Part shown: one piece after another, positions 45,785 through 53,168 of the stretch
Layout: each line of letters starts with the position of its first letter
Numbering within the stretch: the first letter of the stretch is position 1
Assembly: GCA_030765525.1 (NCBI GenBank)
Contig: JAVCCK010000018.1
Span: 1 to 64,000 of the forward strand
Source of the DNA: Candidatus Lernaella stagnicola
Lineage (GTDB): Bacteria; Lernaellota; Lernaellaia; Lernaellales; Lernaellaceae
Reading direction: 5' to 3'
Length of the DNA: 64,000 bases
Notes under the pieces: model-generated
What the model was told of the DNA's origin: nothing
Seen by the model: only the letters and a program-made list of their open reading frames with translations
Database searches by the model: none
Position numbers and translations under genes: made by a program

Positions 45785-47010
45785 CATCGCGGTGGCGCTG
45801 GCTCGTTCTGTTGGTCGTGTTTGCGGGGGTAATGCGCGTCGGGTTGGTTTTGGTCGCACCGCCAATCGAGCACTCGGACTCGCTCACGTTTTCCGAGCGT
45901 GCCGAAAAAATCCAAGACGGGCGTCAAATCGACGCATATCGCACGCCCTTGTATCCGCTATTTTTGGCCGCCGTGTTCGCGCGTGGCGGCGACTGGATGA
46001 CGGCGGTCATATTGCAGCATCTGCTCGGTTTGATCGGCGTCGTGTTCGTTTTCCTTGCTGCGGAGGCGGTGTTCGCACCGCGGCCCGCGTTCGTTCTGGC
46101 GTTTGCTTATAGCGCGGAGTGGATGGTACTGGGGGCCGAGCACAGCATTTTATCGGAGGCTCTTTCGACGCCGATTTGGGCGTTCGTGATTTGGCTCGTC
46201 GTCCGGAAGCTGGGCAATGCGCCGCGTCCGATAAACGCCGTGACCGTCGGCGTGGCGGTGGCGCTTTGCGCTTTGGCACGGCCGGTTTTCCTGGCAGCCG
46301 TTTTGGCAATGCCCCCGTTGATCTTCTGGGTTTGGCGAGGTCGGCGCCAATACCGGGTGGGCCTGGCGGCGGCGTGTGCGGCAACGTCGGTGATTTTCCT
46401 TTTACCGTGGATGCTTTACCAACAATCACGCCTGGGTGAAGTGACGATGGGTCGCTTCGCCGGGCGGAATCTGACTATCAAGATTGTCGACCTGATTGAT
46501 GAGGACACGCCGGCGGAACCACGCTGGCGCGACCTTGCACTGCAGACGATCGAGGAAGGCGGGTGGGCCGAAGACGGTTGGATTTGGATGTTCGAAATGG
46601 AAAAGAACGAGGCGATGCACGCGATATTCAAGGCTGTGGCGAAGCGGGTCGGGTCCAACGACGAAGCCGACGGCATTGTCACGGACTTGACGCTCGCGAC
46701 GATCAAACAAAAGCCGTTGGGATACCTGAAGAATGTGGCGTTGACGATGTTCATGGTCGTGGTCTGCAACTGCATCTCTTTCTATTTGTGGTTTTGTGTG
46801 CTGGTGGGCTTGGTGTGCTCCGAGAACACGAAGTGGCCGAACAAAAAGGCGATGCGGTTCGTTGTTGGTTTGGCGGCGGTTATGTTTGTCACGACCTATG
46901 CGATGGAAGACAATGTCGACCGTTACATTTTGTCCTATTGGTCGCTTCTGGGTCTCATATTGGCCGGCGTGGGTAGTTGGTTTAGCCGGCGATTTCGAAA
47001 GGAGGCGTAA
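45781..47010 (+). CDS. Membrane glycosyltransferase-like protein (GT39/ArnT-like)
   Basis: A 409-residue inner-membrane protein with about ten hydrophobic segments. The first periplasmic loop has a DS/ER-type acidic segment (EHSDSLTFSERAEKI) and RTPLYPLFLA, a pattern shared with dolichyl-phosphate-mannose-type (GT39, ArnT) transferases that use lipid-linked sugars. Coupled upstream to a SPASM protein (ATGA) and downstream to asparagine synthetase (TAATG). Likely transfers a sugar to a lipid or polymer in the periplasm. Confidence 0.8.
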   Translation: MTSRWRWLVLLVVFAGVMRVGLVLVAPPIEHSDSLTFSERAEKIQDGRQIDAYRTPLYPLFLAAVFARGGDWMTAVILQHLLGLIGVVFVFLAAEAVFAPRPAFVLAFAYSAEWMVLGAEHSILSEALSTPIWAFVIWLVVRKLGNAPRPINAVTVGVAVALCALARPVFLAAVLAMPPLIFWVWRGRRQYRVGLAAACAATSVIFLLPWMLYQQSRLGEVTMGRFAGRNLTIKIVDLIDEDTPAEPRWRDLALQTIEEGGWAEDGWIWMFEMEKNEAMHAIFKAVAKRVGSNDEADGIVTDLTLATIKQKPLGYLKNVALTMFMVVVCNCISFYLWFCVLVGLVCSENTKWPNKKAMRFVVGLAAVMFVTTYAMEDNVDRYILSYWSLLGLILAGVGSWFSRRFRKEA

Positions 47011-48932
47011 TGTGCGGGATCGCCGGCGCATTGTCGCTGGGTGCACCAATCAACGAAGATGATCGCCAGAGCGTAAGGGCGATGGCCGACATGCTGCGGC
47101 ACCGCGGCCCGGACGATACCGGCTACTTTCAAGACCGGCGCGTGATGCTCGGTAATAGTCGGCTGAAAATCATCGATCTGTCCGACAAGGCGAACCTGCC
47201 GATGTCCAACGAGGACGGCACGGTATGGCTGGCGTACAACGGTGAGGTGACCAACTTCCGCGAACTGCGCACGAACTTCGCGCTGGATGAACGCCACCGC
47301 TTCAAATCGAATTCCGACACCGAGGTGTTGGTTCACCTGTATGAAGAATTGGGCATTTCCTTTCTGGACCATCTCACCGGGATGTTCGCGTTTTGCCTGT
47401 ACGACCAGGCGCGCGGCAAGGCGTATCTAGCGCGGGATTTCTACGGTATCCGTCCGCTGTTTACCATGCGGCAGGGCGATCGTCTTTATTTCGCCTCGGA
47501 GATAAAATCGTTTTTCGAGTTGCCGGGTTTCTCGCCGGAACTCGATCACGAGGCCATCCATCATTATTTTTCGCTCGCGTACATTCCCGAAACACTCACA
47601 CCGTTCAAGCAGGTGTATGAACCGCAGGGCGGCCGACTGATCGAAGTGGATTTGGCCGCCGGGACGCACGAAGAGCGCTCCTATCACGAGATTCGTTACG
47701 AGCCGGATTCGGAAGTGGCAAACGGAGATCTGCCGGCTGCCCTGCGCGATGAAATGCGCGAGGCGGTGCGTCGCAACTTGATTTCCGACGCGCCGCTGGG
47801 ACTGACATTGTCGGGCGGTGTGGACACGACTTCGATTCTCGCCCTCACGCGCGATTTGGAACCCGATCGGGAGATTCACACATTCTCGATCGTGATGGAC
47901 GAGCCGAGTTTCAACGAGCGGCGATACCAGCAAATCGCGGTAGACCGTTACCATCCAATACATCACGAAATCGTCGTGGACGGGCAGGCGGTCGCCGCGA
48001 ACCTGCTGGCGCGTAACGCGGTGTTGGACGAACCCTCCGGCGACGGGGCGGCGACGCCGTCCTATCTGCTTGCGCAGGAAGCGACGAAGTACGTGTCGGT
48101 GTTGCTCTCGGGCGAGGGCGGAGACGAGGTTTTCAACGCCTACGAAACCCATTTGGCGTACAAGATACGCAAGGCGTATCGCTCGTTATCCCCGGCGGCG
48201 TTACGCAGGGGGATTAATGCCATCGTGCAGCGGATGCCTGTGTCGCACCGCAAGTTAAGCCTGGATTTCGTCGCCAAGCGCTTTTGCCGCGGCGCGGAGA
48301 TGGGCGTGCCCGAAGCGCACATGTTTTGGCGGCACGTGTTGACCGAGGATCAAAAGGCGAAGTTGCTGCGTGGGCCCGCCGACTATGCTTCAACCTCGCG
48401 GCTCTTTCGCCGTCTGTTCGATCGCGTCGATTTCGCGGACGATCTGGACCGAATCAGCCTGATTGATATTCGCTTCTTTTTCATCGGCGACCTGATGGTC
48501 AAGAACGACCGCACAATTATGGCGCATTCGATCGAGGCGCGCTTTCCGTTCATGGACCGCTTTCTACACGAGTTTGTGGCCAAGGTGCCGGCCAAGCAGC
48601 GCATCAAGGGATGGCGTCGCCGGTACCTGGAAAAGGAGGCGATGCGGCCGCTGTTACCGCCGGAGATCTACAAGCGCCCGAACATGGGTTTGGAGATGCC
48701 GCACTCGACGTGGTTTTTTGGGCCGTTTCGACCGCTGGCCGAAAAATATTTCAGCAAGCGTCACTTGGATCGGTCCGGCGTGTTCGATCCCGCGGTTGTG
48801 GCGGCGATGTGGCAAGCGCACCTTGATCGAAAAATGGACAACGGTCGTCCGTTGTGGTGCCTGCTCAATTGGCTGATCTGGTTCGACCTGTTTTGCTACG
48901 ACGGCGATTTTCGCGATCACCTACCGCGCTAG
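47010..48932 (+). CDS. asnB: Asparagine synthetase (glutamine-hydrolysing)
   Basis: A 640-residue amidotransferase. The N-terminal glutaminase starts MCGIAGALS with catalytic Cys2 and has RHRGPDD. The synthetase domain has the ATP pyrophosphatase loop LSGGVDT and the GEGGDEVF block. The size and the setting with a glycosyltransferase and a SPASM protein are typical of AsnB-like enzymes in polysaccharide or modified-peptide clusters, where they may amidate a sugar acid or peptide instead of making free asparagine. GGAGG precedes ATG 47010. Its end is three bases from the convergent ferredoxin gene. Confidence 0.93.
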   Translation: MCGIAGALSLGAPINEDDRQSVRAMADMLRHRGPDDTGYFQDRRVMLGNSRLKIIDLSDKANLPMSNEDGTVWLAYNGEVTNFRELRTNFALDERHRFKSNSDTEVLVHLYEELGISFLDHLTGMFAFCLYDQARGKAYLARDFYGIRPLFTMRQGDRLYFASEIKSFFELPGFSPELDHEAIHHYFSLAYIPETLTPFKQVYEPQGGRLIEVDLAAGTHEERSYHEIRYEPDSEVANGDLPAALRDEMREAVRRNLISDAPLGLTLSGGVDTTSILALTRDLEPDREIHTFSIVMDEPSFNERRYQQIAVDRYHPIHHEIVVDGQAVAANLLARNAVLDEPSGDGAATPSYLLAQEATKYVSVLLSGEGGDEVFNAYETHLAYKIRKAYRSLSPAALRRGINAIVQRMPVSHRKLSLDFVAKRFCRGAEMGVPEAHMFWRHVLTEDQKAKLLRGPADYASTSRLFRRLFDRVDFADDLDRISLIDIRFFFIGDLMVKNDRTIMAHSIEARFPFMDRFLHEFVAKVPAKQRIKGWRRRYLEKEAMRPLLPPEIYKRPNMGLEMPHSTWFFGPFRPLAEKYFSKRHLDRSGVFDPAVVAAMWQAHLDRKMDNGRPLWCLLNWLIWFDLFCYDGDFRDHLPR

Positions 48933-48935
48933 CCG

Positions 48936-49361
48936 CTACACGGCGATGTCTTCCGCCAGCGTCAGGGCCCGCGACGGGCAGGCGGTCAGGCACAGCTCGC
49001 AGCCGATGCAGTCTTCGGAACGAAACGCCACTTCCATCGTGAGTCGGTTGGCGATGTGCAACGCGCCGGACGGACAAAAGCCGGTGCAGGCACCGCATTG
49101 AATGCAGACCTCGTTGTCGTAGAGAATTTCCTTTTCGAGGTCGAAAACACTCACGCCCTGAATGTTTCGCAGGAAATCGACGGCCCGCACGAATTCGCCG
49201 TTTGCGCCTTGGGTTTCGAGAATCAGCAGGCCTTCCTGTCGCGGCAGCACGCGTGCTTTCAGGATCGAAAAGGTGATGTCGAAGTTGCGCGCCAAATCGC
49301 AGACGACGGGCTTCTTCCACGCGGTTTCGTCGAACTTAAGGACTTTGACTTTCGTGATCAT
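48936..49361 (-). CDS. NIL-domain ferredoxin for homocysteine synthesis
   Basis: A 141-residue protein: N-terminal NIL domain (about 1-75) followed by two 4Fe-4S ferredoxin motifs (CIQCGACTGFCP and CIGCELCLTACP). This is the architecture of Methanosarcina MA1822, which works with the DUF39 protein to turn aspartate semialdehyde into homocysteine. It is the third gene after DUF39 and UPF0280 and probably shares their SAM-riboswitch transcript. Confidence 0.9.
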   Translation of the reverse strand: MITKVKVLKFDETAWKKPVVCDLARNFDITFSILKARVLPRQEGLLILETQGANGEFVRAVDFLRNIQGVSVFDLEKEILYDNEVCIQCGACTGFCPSGALHIANRLTMEVAFRSEDCIGCELCLTACPSRALTLAEDIAV

Positions 49362-49377
49362 CGGTTTCTTCTCCAGA

Positions 49378-50115
49378 TTAAGAATCGGTCAGATTCACTA
49401 ACTCCAAATCGCCCCACAAACCCATTTTGTCGCCGGCAAATACAGCCGCGCCCATCACTCCCTCGATTTCCCGCGCCCGCGCCAATGCCGCGTCGATATC
49501 CGCCGGCGATTGCACGAGGTTGGCCACGGCGGTTGCCGCGGCGTCGGCCAAGCAGGCGCTTGATGCAAGTACGGTCACGGCGTCGGCTTCACCGAAGCTG
49601 AACGAATGCCCGAATTGTCCCGAGCTCGTACACAGCGAGCAGGGCGTACTGGCGGCAGAGATCTTCAACCCAATCTTGTCAGAGAAGGGAGAGTCCTTGC
49701 CGGTATGTACGCCGACCACGAGGTCCTCGGTGAGTTTCAAATAGAGGTCGCCGCCGTTTTCGATGATGATTTCCCTGGTCAGGTGACCGACCTTTTCGGC
49801 GACTTCTTCGGCGACAGCCCCGGCGACCGCAGCCAGCGGACCGACACCGGCGGCGCGCCCGGCGCTCAGCATTTTGCGGCACACGGGCGGAGCCAGGGGG
49901 TCGTCGGCCAGGGACTCGAGGGAAATGGCGAATGCAGCGTTGGTTTGAATGTAGCGTTCGATCTGGTATCGCACCGTCAACAGGGTGTCACGAACTTCGG
50001 TTTGCAGATCACGATCGGCTCGCACGAACAGGTCGCTTTGACCGATCGTCACGCGAAACGCGGTGGTCCGTGTTGGCGCAAAATTCCGATAGAGACGGTT
50101 CTCATAACGGGTCAT
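49378..50115 (-). CDS. UPF0280 family protein (COG2122)
   Basis: A 245-residue protein of the UPF0280 family (ApbE-like fold). A glycine-rich GGDLYLKL segment and a Cys pair in STPCSLCTSSGQFGHSFS are visible, the latter with His/Ser residues typical of the family. COG2122 proteins have been linked to sulfide-dependent homocysteine formation in methanogens. Here it sits between the DUF39 and NIL-ferredoxin genes, which supports that role. The gap to the upstream gene is 84 bases. Confidence 0.87.
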   Translation of the reverse strand: MTRYENRLYRNFAPTRTTAFRVTIGQSDLFVRADRDLQTEVRDTLLTVRYQIERYIQTNAAFAISLESLADDPLAPPVCRKMLSAGRAAGVGPLAAVAGAVAEEVAEKVGHLTREIIIENGGDLYLKLTEDLVVGVHTGKDSPFSDKIGLKISAASTPCSLCTSSGQFGHSFSFGEADAVTVLASSACLADAAATAVANLVQSPADIDAALARAREIEGVMGAAVFAGDKMGLWGDLELVNLTDS

Positions 50116-50199
50116 GCCTGTTGCGTCTCCATGGTGTGTTTTTCAAATTGAGGCGCGAAGTGTGGCAATTCCGGGATTCCTTTGTCGATTAGGGTTTCG

Positions 50200-51363
50200 T
50201 TATCTCGTCATCAGTTTGTCTTGCGGCTCGCCGAGGACAAATTCGCCCGCCGCGATCCAGTTTTTCAAAACGGCGGCGATTTCCCGCGCCGCCGGGTAGC
50301 TCGATAAGGGGGATGTGGGCACTTGCCTGCCGTTGAACTCCACGTGTCCCGATTTCAAATCCGCGTAGCTGATTTCCGCCAGCACCCGGTCGACGGCGTC
50401 GGGGTAATCCGCGCCGTAGTCGATAAGCGGCGCCGGCAGCTTCGCGTCACCCAACGAGGCGAGACGCACCACGTCGCTGTCCAGCACGGGGATCGGAACG
50501 CCGATACCCACCGCCAGCGATACGCCGTAACCCAGGAAACTGACCCCGCGCACCCACTGCGACGACATTTCCTTCAGGTTGCCGCGTACGGCCAAGGTGC
50601 CGGCGCCCTCGCTCGGCACGCCGTCGGCGGTGCGCTTGGCGTCGGGGCTGTGCTGGGTGCCGGGCCCGATCACCCACCCCTGAGCGCCGCCGAGAAAAAT
50701 CCGGGTGCCCAAACCGATGGTCCGGTAGTAAGGGTCGCAAAGCAGCGGCGAAAGCTGCCCGGCGCTGCAATAGGTGATGTTGCCGAAACGCGGCTTGAGA
50801 ACCCCCATGTAGGTGTAGATGAGTCGGTCCGTGCTGTTGGTCGCTACATTGTAGTTCTGGTAGCAGTTGCGCGGATTGAGCAGCCACGCCTCACGGAAAT
50901 CCGCGAGCTTAAACTCGCCCACAAAGTGCTTGCGCGGGTAGCAGTCAGTGCCGTGGGCCTCGGCGCGCAGCGTCACCGTGCGGCCCTTGAGCAGATCGGT
51001 GATCACGTGGCCGCCGCCGTAATTGAACTTGCCCGGATATACTTCGTTGCCGGGGTCACCTTCCCGCAATTGCGTGGCGCCGAGATAGCAGTCGACCGCG
51101 GCCAATCCGGCGTACGCCTCCACGTCGTTGACCCAGACGCGTTGCGCTTTGATCTTCGGCGTGGTGTGACCGAAGTTGAGCATCACGCCGCTGGAACACA
51201 TGGGGCTGAACGTTCCGGTGGTCACGACATCCACCGCGGCCGTCGCTTCCTCGACCCCCTTATCCTTGACGATACCGACCAATTCTTCCGCCGTGACTAC
51301 GACGGCCTTCTTGGCGCGAATCTTCTCGTTAATTTCGGCGAAAGTTCGCTTAACACTCGCCAT
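50200..51363 (-). CDS. DUF39 homocysteine biosynthesis protein (aspartate semialdehyde sulfurtransferase)
   Basis: A 387-residue DUF39/HcyBio protein, the MA1821 type, which with the NIL ferredoxin inserts sulfur into aspartate semialdehyde to give homocysteine. Conserved blocks include TTGTFSPMCSSGVMLNFGH, GGGHVITDLL, HGTDCYPRK and FLGGAQGW; the cysteines in the first and third are candidates for persulfide chemistry. A SAM-I riboswitch and terminator precede it, tying expression to low SAM. First gene of a three-gene operon. Confidence 0.92.
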   Translation of the reverse strand: MASVKRTFAEINEKIRAKKAVVVTAEELVGIVKDKGVEEATAAVDVVTTGTFSPMCSSGVMLNFGHTTPKIKAQRVWVNDVEAYAGLAAVDCYLGATQLREGDPGNEVYPGKFNYGGGHVITDLLKGRTVTLRAEAHGTDCYPRKHFVGEFKLADFREAWLLNPRNCYQNYNVATNSTDRLIYTYMGVLKPRFGNITYCSAGQLSPLLCDPYYRTIGLGTRIFLGGAQGWVIGPGTQHSPDAKRTADGVPSEGAGTLAVRGNLKEMSSQWVRGVSFLGYGVSLAVGIGVPIPVLDSDVVRLASLGDAKLPAPLIDYGADYPDAVDRVLAEISYADLKSGHVEFNGRQVPTSPLSSYPAAREIAAVLKNWIAAGEFVLGEPQDKLMTR

Positions 51364-51409
51364 GCGCGATTCCTTTCCGCCCTTGATTGTGTGGATGACC
51401 TTTAATGGA

Positions 51410-51450
51410 GGGGCTCAAAAAAGAACCCCTCCCGGAAGCCAGGAGGGGGG
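51410..51450 (-). terminator. Riboswitch-controlled terminator
   Basis: Minus-strand stem CCCCTCCTGG / CCGGGAGGGG with a short loop followed by TTCTTTTTT, placed between the SAM aptamer and the DUF39 start. This is the expression platform of the S-box. Confidence 0.9.
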
Positions 51451-51467
51451 AGTTTTTCCTTCACCCA

Positions 51468-51582
51468 CCTTATCTTCCAGGGGTCATTTCCCTGCGGGAG
51501 TTAGCACCGGCCTCGGCTTTTTATCGCCAACGGTTGCTGTGGCATCTCAGGGCCCGTTCCCTCCGCCACTCTTGATAAGAGC
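51468..51582 (-). promoter_or_regulatory. SAM-I (S-box) riboswitch
   Basis: Read on the minus strand, the RNA begins TCTTATCAAGAG and continues with GGCGGAGGGA, GGCCCTGAGATGCC, CAGCAACC, a variable P3/P4 part with GGTGCTAA, and closes with GGAAGATAAG. P1 pairs 51574-51580 with 51468-51474. These are the conserved S-box elements (kink-turn, GGCCC...GAxxCC, CAACC and the closing helix). It would stop transcription of the homocysteine operon when SAM is high. Confidence 0.95.
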
Positions 51583-51588
51583 TTTATG

Positions 51589-51617
51589 ATCATCGGAAAT
51601 TCGCCGGATTCGGTCAA
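51589..51617 (-). promoter_or_regulatory. Sigma-70-type promoter of the SAM-riboswitch operon
   Basis: Minus-strand TTGACC (51617-51612), 17-base spacer, GATGAT (51594-51589). Transcription would start near 51582, exactly at the riboswitch 5' end. Confidence 0.65.
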
Positions 51618-51639
51618 GGGAAAAAGCGGCGCGGCGTGT

Positions 51640-52000
51640 AAGGGTGCCCGGAAATGAGAAAGCCGGCGGCGTTATGTGTGGGAAAAGACTGCCGTTTGAC
51701 CGGCAAAGACGACCGGGCCGAGCCATGCCGGCGACAGCCGGACCATGGAAAACGCGCAAAATGTGGGCTTGGAAACGGCGATTTATCGAGAATAGGTCTC
51801 GTTATTGCGGGATTTTGGGGTTGGCGGGCTCCCATCAGAGATCGGCATGAAAAATGAATGGTACGGGACATATCCCATCCAGAGCGCCGAAAGGCGAGAT
51901 TTCCGGGTTTCAATTCGTAATGAATCATTACTTTTTGTAGTAACGACAAAATACCGGTAGAAAAAACACGGGTAATTCCAGTGGCTTTCGAGATGTTTTT
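51640..52000. other. Non-coding stretch between riboswitch promoter and pilin promoter
   Basis: No supported gene. It holds an imperfect hairpin (CCATGCCGGC ... GCCGGACCATGG, about 51723-51751) of unknown role, a perfect 15-base dyad at 51917-51931, and AT-rich sequence leading to the sigma-54 promoter. Confidence 0.5.
51917..51931. promoter_or_regulatory. Perfect dyad, candidate activator-binding site
   Basis: GTAATGA-A-TCATTAC is a perfect 15-base palindrome about 70 bases upstream of the -24 element. This is where NtrC-family activators of sigma-54 (for example PilR-like) often bind. A partial copy (GTAGTAAC) follows at 51937. Confidence 0.5.
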
Positions 52001-52016
52001 TGGCATTGCGCTTGCA
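52001..52016 (+). promoter_or_regulatory. Sigma-54 promoter for the minor pilin operon
   Basis: TGGCATTGCGCTTGCA matches the -24 GG / -12 GC consensus of sigma-54 with correct spacing. It lies about 63 bases before the first pilin gene. Confidence 0.82.
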
Positions 52017-52078
52017 GTCTTTCGGACTGGTGAATTAGCTGGGGGCTGCGGCCCGCGGCTGGAAAGGAACGAAAGCGA

Positions 52079-52654
52079 ATGCACCTCAAGGGACACCAAG
52101 GCTTCACAATGATCGAGCTTCTAATAACGATTGCCGTGGTGTCGATCATGATCGCTTCCGTTCCCGTCGTACGGGGATTCGCGCCGGTGTTGGAAGTCAA
52201 CCGTGGTACACGGGCGATGGCCCAGGCGCTGCGGGAGGCGCGGTCGCTGGCGGTGAAAAACGGCAACGACGTGATAGTTACCTTCGACGTGAATAGCGGC
52301 GTTATCAACCTTTACTCGGATGGGGACTTCGACGGCATTCAGGTTGCCGACATGGTTCGCAGCTACGAACTTAGCGAATTCGCCGGCGGGTTGGTTTTCG
52401 CCTCTCCCACGACCACGGGCACCGACGGCCACGCGATCGCATCGATGGTGGATTTCGGCGGAACGCACGATCCGATTTCGTTGACGTTTAGGCCCAATGG
52501 CGCCACGCGCGATCCGGGAATCCTATACTTAACCCACCGCAAAACCTCGATGCCGGATTTGGGGCGGGCGGTGGAAGTCTTGGCCACAGGGCGCGTACAA
52601 TCGTGGCGGTACAACATCAACAGTTCCCCGGGCCCCTGGGAGAGGTTCCTATGA
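52079..52654 (+). CDS. GspH/FimT-type minor prepilin
   Basis: A 191-residue prepilin with a short basic leader and the type III signal GFTMIELL (cleavage after Gly, Glu at +5), then a hydrophobic helix and a beta-rich C-terminal domain. Its position at the head of a minor-pilin operon and domain type match FimT/GspH. AAGGA precedes ATG 52079. Driven by the sigma-54 promoter at 52001. The next gene overlaps its stop as ATGA. Confidence 0.9.
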   Translation: MHLKGHQGFTMIELLITIAVVSIMIASVPVVRGFAPVLEVNRGTRAMAQALREARSLAVKNGNDVIVTFDVNSGVINLYSDGDFDGIQVADMVRSYELSEFAGGLVFASPTTTGTDGHAIASMVDFGGTHDPISLTFRPNGATRDPGILYLTHRKTSMPDLGRAVEVLATGRVQSWRYNINSSPGPWERFL

Positions 52655-53028
52655 GTAAAGCGATACACCAACGCAAATACGAAGGGGGTTTCACGCTGGC
52701 AGAGTTGGTTGTGGGAACCTTTTTGGTAACGGTGGGCTTGCTCAGTCTGGCCGCCGTCATGAGTACGGTGGCCAATCGGCAGGAATTTTCGGTGCAGATG
52801 ACATCGATGACGAATCTGGCGAGTACGAAGCTCGAGAGTATTAAGGATGTGCTTTACGACGACATCGAGTCGTCGGAGGAGGGATTCGGCAGTATCGCGG
52901 ACTTCCCGGCGTACAAACGGGAAGTTGTGGTGACGCCTAACGAGGAAGATACGCTGAAGGTTGTGGAAGTGAAGATTTACGCCGCCAAAGGCCAACAGAT
53001 ATCCATTCAAACGGTGATTGCGCGATGA
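52651..53028 (+). CDS. PilV-type minor prepilin
   Basis: A 125-residue prepilin with the processing motif GGFTLAELVVG and a hydrophobic helix, followed by a short beta domain. Small size and position second in the operon resemble PilV. Start ATG 52651 and stop overlap neighbours on both sides (ATGA), so translation is chained through the operon. Confidence 0.87.
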   Translation: MSKAIHQRKYEGGFTLAELVVGTFLVTVGLLSLAAVMSTVANRQEFSVQMTSMTNLASTKLESIKDVLYDDIESSEEGFGSIADFPAYKREVVVTPNEEDTLKVVEVKIYAAKGQQISIQTVIAR

Positions 53029-53132
53029 AACACGATAGCCGCCATAACGGATTTACGATCCTCGAGCTTCTGATCTCGATGGCGGTTGGCATGGTGTTGA
53101 TTGCCGGGGCGTACGGCGTGTTTATCAGTTAG
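53025..53132 (+). pseudogene. PilW prepilin N-terminus ending at an in-frame amber codon
   Basis: ATG 53025 overlaps the PilV stop and opens a frame with a textbook prepilin start (NGFTILELLISMA, then a hydrophobic helix). It ends after 35 codons at TAG 53130-53132. The next codons in the same frame continue as a normal PilW (QRGFESIEVYSHLAQSARLTLDRIS) without further stop to 56510. A single change from CAG to TAG would explain it. Either the strain has lost this pilin, the amber is read through, or the base is wrong. Confidence 0.75.
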
Positions 53133-53168
53133 CAACGTGGTTTTGAGAGCATCGAGGTTTATTCTCAT

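Noticed and set aside
53130-53132. Genome-wide amber recoding
   Set aside because: Several well-supported genes here use TAG as their stop (ends at 557, 7523, 20278 and 44559), and no pyrrolysine or suppressor gene is seen.
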